Below are positions 36,901 through 48,575 of a stretch of DNA of 64,000 nt, in pieces. Below the pieces are notes generated by a model that saw only the letters and a program-made list of their open reading frames with translations, did no database searches and had not been told where the DNA came from. Positions within the stretch are counted from its first letter, which is position 1. Each line of letters opens with the position of its first letter. A program made the position numbers and the translations under genes. The stretch is from contig BCKL01000005.1 in the NCBI GenBank assembly GCA_001600635.1, positions 951,220 through 1,015,219 on the forward strand, in the 5' to 3' direction. The DNA is from Leucosporidium creatinivorum. Lineage: Eukaryota > Basidiomycota > Microbotryomycetes > Leucosporidiales > Leucosporidiaceae.

Positions 36901-38971
36901 CGTCCGACCGCAGGATGCTTTCCATGAGAGTTCGGCGAGCTGGAGCAGCAGTGTCGGTTGGAGGAGGAGGAGGTGGATTGGGCGCAGGACGATGCTCTGG
37001 GGCTGCGAGAGCGGGAGGAGGGACCGAGGCGGAGACGGGAACCTCTTCAAAGTCGTCCGAGTCGTCGTCCGAGTCGACAAGGTTGATGACAGCAGCCGTC
37101 GAGGCGATGGGAGGTGGAGGCGGGTTCTTGGGCGAGGTCGGACCCGTCGACATGTCGACGTACTCGAGGCTCTCGTCCGTCTCCTGCCCGAGATCCACCG
37201 CACCGTGAGTTGCCTGCTTCTCAGCAGCCGACAGTCCACTCCCTCCAGCAACGGCGTTCCCCTCCATCAAACTCCGGTTCTTGGCCTCCTGCTCTTGAAC
37301 CGCCTCCGAAATCCTCGCCAGCAAAGCCGACTCCTCGAGCGCAGCCTCCAAATCGGCGTCGGCCGAGTCCTCCATGCCGATTGGAGCGTGAGCGTCGGCT
37401 CGGAAGAGGGAAGGACCGCCAGAGGCCGCAGGGAGGTCGAGGTAGGGGTCGAACTCGGGTTCGGGGGCGAGGGGGCCGAGTCGAGCGCGAATGGCGTCGA
37501 GAGCTGCCATGCGACGGACTTCGGGGTCGAGGATAGGTGCTTCTGGTTTCCTGCGAGATCATGATATGTCAGCTCACGACGTCGAGGGCAGGCAAGGGGC
37601 AGAAAGGCGCACTTGGGAGAAACGCCGACCTCCTCAAAGTCGTCCGAGTCGGTCTCGCCGGCGCTCTCGTCGGTGGTGGTGTCGATGGTGATCGGCGCGG
37701 GATTGTTGAGCTCGGGGTTGCGCACTCCGAGGACGTAGCCGGTGCCCTTAGACGGATCCTGCTTGATGAGCTCGTAGACCTTGCCTCGCGAGCCGGCGAC
37801 TCGAGTAGGGATCTTGATGGCCGCCTTTCCAAGCTCGTCCGTCACCTCGAGAAGCTTTTGCGTGTATTGGTTGCGCACCATGAGGTTCTGGATCTGGGAT
37901 TGGGAGAAGTCGAGTGGAGTGGGGAGGAGCTTCATCTGCTGGACTCGAATGTGGTTGACCTGGCGAGACTTGGTGCGCTGCTCGCCAATGATCTCGTACT
38001 TCATCTGAGTAGAGAGACTGGCGAACTCCTCCGAGTCGAAGAAGTCGGGCCGCATCTCCTCGAAGAAGTCTCGCTCCTCCTGCTCGGTCGCGATGCGAGC
38101 GTCGGTGGCTTTGGCGCGTCCCTCGAGTGGACCTTGGATATCGGGGAGGGCGTACTGATCGCGTGGTACGTGCTTCTTGGCGGGCGAGGTCGTGTTGGTG
38201 ATGCGACCGGTCGGAGGAGGCGTAGAAATGCGACGAGGGCGAGGGGCATTGCCGGCTTCGAGGTCCTCAAGGTAGACGGCGTTCTCGTCGATGATGTCGC
38301 CAGTGTCGGCGGCGTTGGGAGTCTTGCTCCTCCCCCTTCCCTTCTTCTTCCTGGCTTCTTGCCTGCAGAGACGGGTCAGCTGTGACTCGGCGAAACGAAG
38401 AGCTCGGTTCGGCTCACTTCTTGATCTCCTGGTCGGCGATGTGAGCTCGGAGCTGAGCTGAAAGTAGCGCCTTGGCAGTGCGAGCGAGACTCTGTCCTGC
38501 TCCTTCCTTGCGCTTGCGGCGTTGCTCCTGTAGGGAAGTTGTCAGCTCACGCTCTCTGCTTCGCACCGCTCGAGCAACGCACAATCGTCCTCTTCTTGAG
38601 CATGGGAGCATCGCCATCGAAGACAAAGACGGGGAGGATGCCGTGGTAGATGAGCTTGGTGATCCTACGAAACGTTCCCACTGTGCGAGGTTGAAAGAGG
38701 TGAGCTACAAGGCTCCGCAGCGAGCGGGCGAGGTGAGCGTGACGTACGAACATGAGCTCCCTGCAGGGTTTCGCCCGTCTTGCGGTCGCGCATGGCCATC
38801 TGAAACTGGTACAGCCAGATGCTAGCATCAATGGCCAGTCGGCGCTTCTCGAGCGTCTCCAAAGCGACCGGCCGCGCGACTGGGTTCAACAGTTGCCAGA
38901 GGCCGTTCACTCCCTATAGAGGTGTATTTGTCAGCTGTGCTGATGTGTCGCATGGTAATACTACATACCAT
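33987..38971 (-). CDS. RAD2: RAD2/XPG structure-specific endonuclease
   Basis: 3' incision endonuclease of nucleotide excision repair (human XPG/ERCC5). Exon 1 is just the ATG (38971); exon 2 starts [16 protein letters not shown]. The XPG-N domain contains [20 protein letters not shown] and [19 protein letters not shown] spacer of several hundred residues holds an acidic patch region ([20 protein letters not shown]) and a Pro-rich segment with a 55-residue perfect tandem duplication. The XPG-I domain reads [40 protein letters not shown] and [13 protein letters not shown], then helix-hairpin-helix [20 protein letters not shown]. The catalytic acidic residues (E-A-E-A-E, D-D-S-D, D-Y-A-D) are present. 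The basic C-terminus ([12 protein letters not shown]...AEKRRKG) carries likely nuclear signals. Divergent from the aldo-keto reductase gene. Confidence 0.95.
36741..37070 (-). repeat. Perfect 165-bp tandem duplication inside RAD2
   Basis: Copies at 36741-36905 and 36906-37070 are identical by eye. The unit is 55 codons, in frame, encoding [20 protein letters not shown]...[11 protein letters not shown] partial third edge of about 19 bp (GTCGTCCGAGTCGTCGTCC) sits at the right side. It lies in the disordered spacer, away from the nuclease domains. Confidence 0.95.
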
Positions 38972-39260
38972 GGCGAGCTAGAGATCTGTAGCGAGATGTA
39001 GCCAAGCACCGAAGTCAAGTCGGGAGGTCAAAGTGCGGTGGACGCGAAGCTCGCGACCAAGTCAGCTTGCTTAAGGGGTCAGATATGCTGTGGTACAGAT
39101 GGGAGGCAACAAGTGGTAGCTGAATATTCCACTGCTGCTCCAGTGACCTGCAGAGCTCAGACCGAGCCCCTTGACAGGCAGCTCCGTCAGCCTCCACTTC
39201 GCTCGAATCGCTCTCCGCTCTCCTTCACTCTTCCCATCACCTCGTCTCTGCCTCGTCGCC
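38972..39260. promoter_or_regulatory. Shared divergent promoter, RAD2 / aldo-keto reductase
   Basis: The two start codons are only 289 bp apart on opposite strands, so both genes must use this short interval. The AKR side is pyrimidine-rich just before its ATG. No known damage- or stress-response element is confidently seen. Confidence 0.45.
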
Positions 39261-40467
39261 ATGCCTCTCACTATCAGTTCAACTATCGCACTGCGGAGCG
39301 GCAAGCAACTCCCTCGTCTCGGCTTTGGAGTCTACCAGTCGACAGCAGCGCTCGATTCGACAAAGGCCGCCCTCGCGAATCACTACATTCATGTGGACTC
39401 CGCCAGGGTGTACCGTAACGAGTCAGAAGTCTGTAAAGCAGTGCAGGATGCTGGCTTGACCGGGACGGTGTTCCTCACGACCAAGGTGAGCCGGGAGGCG
39501 GAACTCGGCCGTGGAACGGGCTGACAGTTCCCCTCGACAGGTCACAAGCAAGGAACATGGGGAGAAGACCTCGGGTGCTGTAGATGAGAGCATTGCTCGC
39601 GCCGCTGAACATGGTCAGAAATGGGTGAGTTGAAGCTTCGTAGGCTGCTCGGCGGATCAAGATGTGGAGCTTCGCTGATCTGAGCTCGCCTCGCACCCTT
39701 CAATAGGACCTCTTCCTCCTTCACGACCCTTGCGCTGGTCCAGATAAGCGTCTGTCGGCATGGAAGACTCTCGAGCAGAAGCAGAAGGAGGGCAAGCTTG
39801 ATACTATCGGCGTTTCCAACTTTGTGCGTCGTCTTGAGCTGCAAAGGAAGCGTTCAGATCTCACACTGACCCCCCTCTCTCTCTAGAGCGAGATCCACCT
39901 GAAGCAGCTCGTAGATGGTGGCGCCGAGACCGTCCCCGAGGTCAACCAGGTCCGTCCGAGCTTTCGCCCTTCGGCTCTCCTTCCCTCGCCCTTCACGAGA
40001 TTCCGAAATAGGGAGCGAGGATCTTTCTACGACTCTTGCTGACCAACTAACTCCTCGCAGATCGAGCTCCACCCCTGGTGTCAGCAGAAGCCGATCGTCG
40101 AGTACTGTAAAGCGAACGGCATCGTCGTCCAGGCTTACTGCCCCATCGTCCGCGGTCAACGTTTCGACGACCCCATCCTCGTCAAGGTGGCCGAAAGGCT
40201 CGGCAAGACGGGAGCTCAAGTCTTGATCCGCTGGTCGCTGCAGAAGGGTTACGTGTGAGTGGTTGCGCTCGGCGCTCGCTTCGCTTCTCGCAGAGCTGAC
40301 TTTCTCGCACTCGCAGCCCTCTTCCCAAGTCCGATACTCCTTCTCGCATCGCTGCCAACGCCGATGTCTACGACTTTGAGCTCTCGGAGGAGGATATGGC
40401 AGCGCTTGATGCTCTCGACCTCGGCGCGGAGGGTGCTTGCTCGTGGAACCCCGTTGGGCATGCGTAG
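39261..40467 (+). CDS. Aldo-keto reductase
   Basis: NADPH-dependent carbonyl reductase of the AKR superfamily, cytosolic. Seven exons, about 280 residues, the usual AKR length. Visible motifs: LPRLGFGVYQS (N-terminal strand), HVDSARVYRNESEV (Asp and Tyr of the catalytic tetrad), TGTVFLTTK (catalytic Lys), DLFLLHDP (catalytic His), GKLDTIGVSNF, PEVNQIELHPWCQQKPIVEY, VVQAYCPIVRG, QVLIRWSLQKGYVPLPKSDT and the C-terminal SEEDMAALDAL. The DSARVY form replaces the commoner DTAxxY, a mild variation. The substrate is not deducible. Starts at the ATG at 39261 after a pyrimidine-rich leader. Confidence 0.93.
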
Positions 40468-41549
40468 GGCACCGAGGCAAGCTTCAGAATCTATGCAACC
40501 TATGCAAGTGCTGCTTTGTAGCTTCAGCCTTTCAAAGTGAGCGGATAGCCAAGAGAAGGAGGAATGCCTAGGTCTACTGGCAGCGCCGAGCAGCTGTCGC
40601 CGTAAAACTGGTGAATCGTGCGCCGACTTTGAGCCCGAATGACAGCCAGCTAGCTCTACACGAAATGGTACTCGATGCGTTAGATACCTTTCTCTTGAGC
40701 CTCGGAGGAGACAAGGCAGCTCCCATGTCGAATCGGTTGACTGCTGCGAAACGAGCCTTGCCGCCGAAGCGCCGAACATGGCTCCCCTGCCGGTCCCAGA
40801 GCCTGTGCGACCAGTGTGCGACGGGTGATGCGCGGCTAAAGAACTTGGACTGTAATATGCACTTCAGGGTGGCCTCAAGCGGACCTTCAGCGCCCAACGC
40901 CGAGAATCCGTTCGAGCGCCGAAGGTCGATGTAGCCTCTGCACGAGCAGGAGGGGTAGCTGACCGAGTGTACCTACCCGCCTATACTCATATGGCTACCT
41001 CGATAGCCGTGTAGCAGAGCAGAAACCGCTGAAACGGCTGCGAAAGGAGCTCGTGAGCGCCGAAAGAGCAGAGCGGGCTGTAGAAGAAGCGCCGAGCTCA
41101 GCAGTAGTCTGATTCCCACCCTGGAATCTCCCAGTAAGCCCTCCCGTACGTGAATTGAAGCGATAGAAGCTAGCGGAAGAGGTGTGAAAGCGGCGCGAAG
41201 CCCCTGGAGCTGCTCGCCCGACTGAACAGCTCTGCTCCTCGGTCGAGCGGTAGAAGACATGTACCAGCATGTAGTGAGCCCCTGGATGGCCTCCCGCTTA
41301 GGCAACAGACCTAGGTGCAGGTTAGATTGCGACCAGCCACCTCTCGGCGCGCAAGGAATTTAAAAGGGCGCCCGGAGGGCGCTTCCTCTCTTTCCTTCCT
41401 GAACTTCACTGCTCGTCTTGCTCGCTTTCGCTTTACTGCTCTCGAGTCACCAGTACTACCTACCTACACACACTCTACTCTACTATCACCCTACACCCAC
41501 CTCTCCCTCCTCTCACCGCTCTCACCGCTCCAACTCTCCGCTTTCGACC
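40468..41549. other. Long intergenic region upstream of the Ser-rich gene
   Basis: About 1.08 kb with no supported gene. Several CGCCGAG-type motifs occur (about 40590, 40750, 40900-40925, 41060, 41090). The last 150 bp before 41550 is a CT-rich leader with repeated CTACTCTACTAT/CACCGCTC-like strings, as in strongly expressed fungal promoters. Confidence 0.4.
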
Positions 41550-42572
41550 ATGAGCTCCGCTCCCGCCCAGCCTTTCGCTTCGCCCTTGCAGCGCCTGTAC
41601 CGCAAGCTCACTCGCAAGAGCAAGACGACCACTAGCACGACCTACACGACTGCCTCGCCAGTCCTCAGCTCGCCTCGGCCAGCTCTCAAGGTGCGTTCCG
41701 AGCATTTCGCCCTGTCTCAGCCCACACATTCCCTACTTTCGCGCGCCGGTGGCTGACCAGAATTTTCTCACGCTCGCTTTGTACAGGCCATCAAGCCCGA
41801 GCCCATCTTCTTCATCGACTGCAAGACCCCTCTCCCCTCGATCGACTCGCTCCTCGCCCTCCTCGAGCCCGCCGAGCAGCAAGCGCCCCTCTTCAGCGCC
41901 GTCGACTCGCCCGTCCTCATCGCCTCGCCTTTGGTCGAGCAGCCTGCATCCAACAAGATCCTTTCGACCACCAGTCTCACCGTCGAGGAGCAGGAGGTCG
42001 CCGAGTCGGTCATCGAGGTGCAGAAGGAGGAGGAGGAGAGGTGCAGCGCCGAGGAGGAGTGCTCGGAGGCGCTGTTTGGCTCGTCGGAGGAGGACAGCTG
42101 GGACATCTCGAGTATCATCACCATCACTACTGCTACCACTCCCTCTACGCCACCCTCCCCTCGCTTCAACCCCTCGTTCGAGCGCTCGACCGCCTGCGCC
42201 GAGCTCGAGTCGTCGGCCCTCTTCACCTCCAACCTCAACTCCAGCATCTGCACCTCGCCCAGCTCGCAGAACATCTCAGCTTGGATCTCCCTCACCACCA
42301 AGTCACTCCTCTTCAATCCCTCCTTCGAACGCTCTCCCTCGCCTTCCTCCTGCGCCGAGCTTCTTTTCCCTCTCTCATCCTCTCCCTCCACCGACTCGGA
42401 CGCCTCGCTGCCTCGCTCCATCTCCTCGTCGGCCTCCAGTACCACTACCAACCACGATGAGATCGTCACCGCCTTCCTCTCGCCCACTCCCATCACCTCG
42501 GAGCGCTTCCCCTCCTTCATCTCCTGGGACAGCCCTTCTCCTCGTCGTCGTCGTCTCGTTCAGCGCGCTTAG
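41550..42572 (+). CDS. Ser/Thr-rich hypothetical protein
   Basis: Two exons. Exon 1 has a basic stretch (LQRLYRKLTRKSKTTT). After a splice at about 41693 the large exon gives an acidic-Ser-rich protein with two similar short blocks, PRFNPSFERSTACAELESS and LLFNPSFERSPSPSSCAELL. It ends in SWDSPSPRRRRLVQRA. The repeated FNPSFERS...CAEL motif may be a phosphorylation or docking site. No recognised domain, signal peptide or membrane segment. Low complexity and intrinsic disorder are likely. I give no function. Confidence 0.6.
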
Positions 42573-43137
42573 GGTCGCAGTAGAGGAGGGCCAGGTCTAT
42601 AAGGAGTGACTGGGAGGGTGGTCAACGCGAAGGGTGGAGTAAGCCTGATGCAGAGCCAGCAGGGAGGAGGGGGAGGGGGGGGGCAACTCGGAGCTTAGTT
42701 TAGCGGTCAATCAGTGGTCTTAGCATATCAGTATTAATAGCAGTAGCATGTCGTATCATTATAATCCCATCGCCTCGCTTCCTACATTCGCTTGAGAGGT
42801 CTCCGAGAGCGAGAGCAGCGAAAGCAATCCCCTCGAAGCTGCGCCGAGCTGACTATGTCCGACTGGGCGACCTGCAAGATCATCTGTAGCAATGGTACAC
42901 CCCACCACCGCTCAGAGATGCCATGTCAGCTCGATACCGACGCGGGGCGCTACTTGACTGTTCACCGTGCACAGCGAGAGGATCGAGACGAGTCCGATTC
43001 GCAGCAGGCTGTGGACCGCGCCTTCCAACACGTGTTCAAATAAGTTACCGACCCTCCGCCGCAGCTACAATACAACACGAAGCCAACCCTGCACGCCGTT
43101 AGCCCTTGCTCGGATCTGCGACGAGGCAAGGAGCTCG
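42573..43137. other. Intergenic, convergent ends
   Basis: Between the stops of the Ser-rich gene (plus) and the glycosyltransferase gene (minus). No gene seen. A less GC-rich patch at about 42710-42770 may hold 3' processing signals. Confidence 0.4.
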
Positions 43138-46136
43138 TTAGCTCAATCGCTCGACGTCAGGACGACTCAGGGAAGGCTCACAGTTACCAAAGTGATCCGA
43201 GGTCTTCCGGTCCTCGAGAAGCAGCGTCTCTATGGCAGCGTAGACTGTAGGTAGACGACGAACGAAGTCAGCGCCGAGACGGCAGAACGCCGAGAGACTG
43301 GAAACTCACCCGCCGGATTGGGATACCTCGGATCCGCCTCCTTCCTGAACTCCACCAGATTACTTGCCAACTTCGTCTCTCTCATCAGCCCCTGCAGGCT
43401 CTCCTTCCAGCCCAGCTCCTTCTCGACAATCCTCCGCGCATTATCGCCCAACCTCCGTCGCGCCGAGTAATCTTGTATGAGGGTCCCCAGAGAGTACGCG
43501 TACATCTCCGCGTCCGACTCCTCGTTCTCGATCGTATGATCCACCAGCACTCCGCCGAGGTTATTTGTCGTCCCCACGCCGAGCTGCTCGGGAAGGGCGC
43601 CGGCGTTGGAGGTGACGATGGGGAGGCCCATAGCCATTGCTTCCGAGATGGCGACGGAGATGCCCTCCGAGAGGGAAGGGAGGAGGAAGATGTCGGACGC
43701 CTCGAGGTAGTCGCGGACGTTGGTCCGAGCGCCGAGCACGCGGATGTAGTCGTCCAGCTTGCGGATCCGAATCTGGCGCTGGAGCGCCCCGAGCTGGTCT
43801 CCGTCGCCAATGACGAAGAGGAGGAAGTCCTCGCCCACCTTCTCCATCAGCGCGTCGACGATCCTCGGCAGAAGGAGCGGACGCTTCTGATCGCTGATTC
43901 GACCGACAAATGTGATGACGGTCGACTCGGGTTCGAGTTGGAGGAGTTCGGCTTTGGCGCTATTTCGCTGGCGATGGTCGGGCGCTTCGAACGAGCCGAT
44001 GTCGACGCCGAGCTTGACGACGCCGATGCGGGAGGCGTCGTGATGGCCGTGGTCGAGTAACCAGTTGCGGAGGTAGGAGGAGCAGGTGATGGTGCGGGCG
44101 AGGTAGCGTTGCTGGATGATGGAGTAGCGAGGATAGCCGCCCGACTTCCAGCCGTCGTACGCCTCGTTGTGAAGGTACTAGAGATGCGACGGGTTAGCTG
44201 GACGTCTGAGAAGAAGGAGAAGGGAGAGTACTCACGTCGATGAACTTGACGTCGGGCAACTGCTCGACGAGCGCCGGCAGCATCTCGTAGATGAGCTGCG
44301 AGTTGGAGAAGATGACCTCTTGACTGCCTCGCGAGGTGATGAGATGCTTGAGATATCTCGGAAAGTCGTTGGTGCGGAGGAAGGAGGGCAGGACATGCAC
44401 GTCGTGGGTCCACTTGAGCATCTCGGGCTTGAGGTCGATCCCTTGAGGCGTCTTGAAGAGGGTGCAGACGACGGTGACGCGGTAGCCTGCTTCTGCATAG
44501 ACTTGGACCATGTGGAGGGCGCCTGCGCGAAGTACGTGGTCAGCTTCAGGCAGGGGAGGGTGCAGCGAGTCGAGAGCGAACCGATGTCAGCACCGCCGAG
44601 ACTGCGGAAGGGAGGGAGAGGTCAGTCGTGCAGGAGATGCGAAGAGGTGCAACGACGACTCACTAAAGCCATGGCACAATGAAGACGATGCTCTTATCGG
44701 TGCTTGCCAGCCCGGACTCGAACGGCGCCTCCCAAGTGACCGGCTCAAGGGGCTCACTCGGTCGAGGGAACTTGACGGGGAAAGCGTCTCCAAGGTCGCT
44801 GTGCTTCTTCTGGATATGCTCTCGTAGCTGCAGGAAGGTCGATCCCGCTCCTTGCTTGAACGTGTCGCCCCATCGTTTGGCGCGAAACGAGGGAGGGTTG
44901 GCGCGATACCTGTTCAGTAGGGGGTCGTCTTCAGCGAGCGAAAAGCGGTTAGGACGAGGGAGAAGTTACTCACCAGTAGAGGAACTCGAGTGCCGTGCCA
45001 CCCCAATGGCCTCCTTCGGCCAAGCACATCCAAAAGTCCCAATCCTCGCCTCCCGCCGGGAAGCCTTGCTCATCATATCGACATCCCGACTCGAGTACAG
45101 CGTCCGAGCGGTAGATGGCGGCGTTTGGTACAAAGTTGCCCTGTGAGAGATTGGGGTCAGCTATCGGAGAATGAAGGTCAGCAGCCGAGAACCGGCTCAC
45201 GTGCACCCAGTTGTCGCTGCCCGAGTGCAGCCCTGTCGTCACCGTCTCGTTGGCTCCCTCTCCCCACTTGACATAGTAGAATCCACCCAACGCCCACTCC
45301 TTGTTCGACTCCATCATCCACGTGATCTTCTCCAACGCCGTAAGCTCAAACAGGTCATCATCGTCGAGCGAGATGAGATACGGTGGCACCTCCTTCCTCT
45401 CAAAGACGTGCTTGAGGCCGACGTTACGACCTTGCGAAAGTCCCTTGAAGCCGAGGTTGTGCAGGAGGACCACTCGAGGATCCGCTTCGGCGATATCCTT
45501 AAGGACGGCGAGCGAGTCCTGGTCGTCCGTATGGTCGTCCACGATGACCCAGAGGAAGTTCTGCAGCGATTGATCGAAGAGTGAAGTCGCCGTTTCGAGG
45601 AGAGCTGCTCGACGGGGGTTGTTGGTCGCGGTGATGATGGCGACGACGGGGTGCTCGGTCGAGGCGGAGGGGGAGCGGAGGAATTGGTTTGGTGGTGGAC
45701 GGTGGATGGAGAGTGGGTAGTTGTGGTAGATCATTTGACGCTCGTTGTGATGGACCGGTAGAGGGTCGAGCGAGGGATGGAAGGGGGATGAGGAAGCGCG
45801 AATGAGGGAGGAGCCTGGCGGCGCTTTCGACCGAACGCCGAGTAGTTTTCGTAGCGAATCCTTGTTGATCGCTCTTGAAGGTGGGGTGGAGGAGGATGTC
45901 GAGCTGTGGAAGTAGTGCCATGTTACGACGGCGATGGCTGCGAAGGCGAGGAGGAAGGGCAGTCGGGTTCGGCGCCGCCGCCGAGTGAGGTGAGGGCTCG
46001 CATGCGGTTCGGTGAAGGCTCGACTGTGGAGGATGGGGGAGGCGCGATCCTTCTTGGGATGCGGGCGGCCGAACCAGCTCTGTGAGAAGGCGCAGGAGGA
46101 GACGTAAGGTTAGCGAGGTGCGCCGACGAGGGGCAT
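43138..46136 (-). CDS. Membrane-anchored bifunctional glycosyltransferase (GT2 + GT4)
   Basis: A single predicted polypeptide with two transferase folds. The N-terminal part has an Arg cluster and one hydrophobic segment (LPFLLAFAAIAVVTWHYF), a type II signal anchor placing the enzymes in the Golgi or ER lumen. The GT2 domain follows: PVVAIITATNNPRRAALLET, NFLWVIVDDHTDDQDSLAVL, the metal-binding LISLDDDDLFE and FPAGGEDWDFWMCLAEGGHW. The GT4 domain has SLGGADIGALHMVQVYAEAG, VITFVGRISDQKRPLLLPRI, LLFVIGDGDQLGALQRQI, YLEASDIFLLPSLSEGISVA and ISEAMAMGLPIV (E-x7-E). The substrate is unknown; a cell-wall, capsule or glycolipid sugar is inferred. The start is uncertain: a 48-nt intron with a GTCGGC donor (46127-46080) joins the anchor exon to ATGs at 46136 or 46199. 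Confidence 0.8.
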
Positions 46137-46199
46137 CGGGATTGCAGCTCCCAATCTGCAGATCCAGCGGACTGGAGAGCCCACAGCCATCGTGCACAT

Positions 46200-46946
46200 G
46201 ACTGTGGACCTCCAGCGTAGCTCGCGCGGCACCTGCACCTGCCTCTATGGACGATCTCGCCCCACTAGGGGGTGAGCGTTCGGGGCAGCCTGCTGCCGTC
46301 AGGAAGATGCGTGTGCCGTTGAAGAGCAACAGTAGGACCGCCGGGACGCTGCTCTACTCCTGCCCATACCAGCGAGCAGTATCCGAGCAGGTCTCGGCGA
46401 GAAGGACGCGTTCTTGGCCTGGGAGCTCTGGAAGCGAGTGCTGGAAATGAGAGAGCTCACCCTGGCTAAGGATACCACCATGGCGGGGCTGTAGCCTGCT
46501 GTAGTCTAATTGAAGCAGCGAAACGAGTAGCGGATTGAACAGCGAGAGACGAAGAGGCGAGGTTTCGAGCTCGACACAGTTGACTTCCTGCCACAACCTC
46601 GTCGAGAGCGCCCGCTTCTGGTGAGTAGTCGAGCTATTGAGCTACAGAAGAAGAGAGGGAAGAGGGGACGGATATGTAGTACAACATCCCAGTACCCTCT
46701 CTCTTTCACTTCTCTCTCTCTCTCTCGCTTCTCTCCGCCTCGTCTCTCCTCCCTAACCCGTCCCTCCTTCCAACTCCCAGTCCTCCGCCTCGCCTCGCCG
46801 TCCGTTTTCGCCGTCCAACACACACCCTCTTCTACCGTCCTACATACACCTTTGTCGAGGCTTACCGCGCTACAAAGGCCCACTCGCTCGGCGACTAACC
46901 CGCTCTCTCTCTCTTCTCCTCTTCTCACCCTCTGATCCCTACCATC
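46200..46946. other. Divergent intergenic region, glycosyltransferase / KH protein
   Basis: About 750 bp. The right half (46690-46946) is an extended CT-rich tract, including a (CT)n stretch around 46697-46735, typical of a basidiomycete leader upstream of a highly expressed gene. No gene seen. Confidence 0.45.
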
Positions 46947-48575
46947 ATGTCGGATTCGCCTGCTCAAGTCGACCTCGTTCGCAAGCGCTCGCGCTCCTCT
47001 TCCCCTGGCATCTCTGCCGACTCGCCCGCCGCCGCCAAGAAGGCAAACACGGATCCCGCTGGCCCTTCCAACCTCACCCTCGACGACGACACCGAGATCC
47101 CCTCGGCAGCCGAACTCGAGGAAGGCGAGCAGAAGCCTTCGTCCAGCGATGTGGCCGCTGCTGCTAGCGAGTCCAAGCCCGCCGGCGACAACTCGACCTC
47201 GTCGTCCATTCCCGCCAAACCGGAGGATCCTACCCCCATGAACGTCGACTCGGACCTGCCCGCCAACCCCGAGAAGGCTGGCACTGCCTCCGAGGCCGAT
47301 GCTGCCGCCGCCGCCGCCGCTGCTACCATCCAAATGAGGGCGCTCATCGTCACTCAGGACGCGTCCATTATCATCGGCAAGGGAGGCAAGAACGTCAACG
47401 AGATTCGCGACAAGAGTGGTAGCAAGATCACCATCACCGAGTCGGTCCCTGGAAACCCCGAGCGTGTCATGGTCATTGCTGGCCAGCTCGACGCCGTCTC
47501 CAAGGTGAGCTTCGGCGACGGCCTTTGTTCTCGGCGCATGGCACGGTTGGCTGACCCTTCGTTTGCTCGTGTACAGGCATTCGGTCTCATCGTCCGTCGC
47601 ATCAATGACGAGCCTTTCGATGTTCCTTCAGTGCCCGGCTCCCGCGCCGTCACCATTCGGTGAGTCGACGGTCTCGGACTCGGCTCTCAGCCTCGTAACT
47701 GACGGCTCGTCGCTCCGTCTCCAGCTTCATCATCCCCAACTCGCGCATGGGGTCCGTCATCGGCAAGGCTGGCTCCAAGATCAAGGAGATCCAGGAGGCT
47801 TCGGGCGCTAGGCTTCAGGCCAGCGAGCAGATGCTGCCCGGTTCGACCGAGGTGAGTCTTGACGGCACGCGAGCAACGAACTGTTGCTGCTCTTGTATTC
47901 CTTCTCTCGAGCCCCGCTAACTCATTCTTCCCAACAGCGAGTCCTCTCCGTCTCGGGAGTCGCCGACGCCATCCACATCGCCGTTTACTACATCGGCACC
48001 ATCCTCCAGGAGCACCCCGTTGCTTCCGTTTCCAACACTTCCTACAGGCCCGCGGGCGGACCTCAGGGCTACGGTGGAGGGGGAGGTGGAGATTACGGTC
48101 GCGGCGGAGGAGGAGGTGGTGGAGGAGGATACGGTGGAGCTCCCCCTCCCCGTGGACCCCCTGCGCCTACTGTTGGACCCGGAGCGCAGACTCAGCAGAT
48201 CTTCATCCCAAACGAGCTTGTCGGTGCGTCCCCTCTGAATCCCCCTCGCCCTCGGTGCAAGCTCGCTGACCCCGCTCCTTCTCCGAACAGGCTCCATCAT
48301 CGGCAAGGCCGGCGCCAAGATCAACGAGATCCGCCACTCTTCGCAGTGCCAGATCAAGATCAACGAGCCTGGAGAGGGAGCTTCGAGCGGTGGATCGCCC
48401 TCGGAGCGTCTGGTTACCATCACCGGTCAGCCCAGTGGGATTCAGGTTGCCGTCAGGCTGCTGTACGAGAGGTTGGAGCAGGAGAAGCAGAAGCGTGAGT
48501 CTGTTTTGCACTCGTTCTGAGCGCGGAGAGCTGACTCAAGAATCGGTCGGTTTCGCAGAGCTCGGAGGACCTTGA
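46947..48575 (+). CDS. Triple KH-domain RNA-binding protein (hnRNP K/PBP2-like)
   Basis: Binds C-rich single-stranded RNA or DNA; relatives include yeast Pbp2/Hek2 and fission yeast Rnc1. The N-terminus is disordered and acidic-Ser-rich with a basic KRSRSSSP patch. KH1: RALIVTQDASIIIGKGGKNV, NEIRDKSGSKITI. KH2: FIIPNSRMGSVIGKAGSKIK, EIQEASGARLQAS. A Gly/Tyr RGG-like linker follows (GYGGGGGGDYGRGGGGGGGG). KH3: IFIPNELVGSIIGKAGAKIN, EIRHSSQCQIKI. All three have intact GxxG loops (GKGG, GKAG, GKAG). Five introns; the last exon is only five codons. Translation regulation or mRNA stability is the likely role. Confidence 0.92.

Noticed and set aside
36467-37564. 365-codon frame on the plus strand opposite RAD2
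   Set aside because: Antisense shadow over the Pro-rich, duplicated spacer of RAD2; no splice or family support.
41768-42520. 250-codon minus-strand frame opposite the Ser-rich gene
   Set aside because: The plus-strand reading has a leader, intron and stop in the right place. The minus frame is its complement with Glu/Ser bias and no start context.
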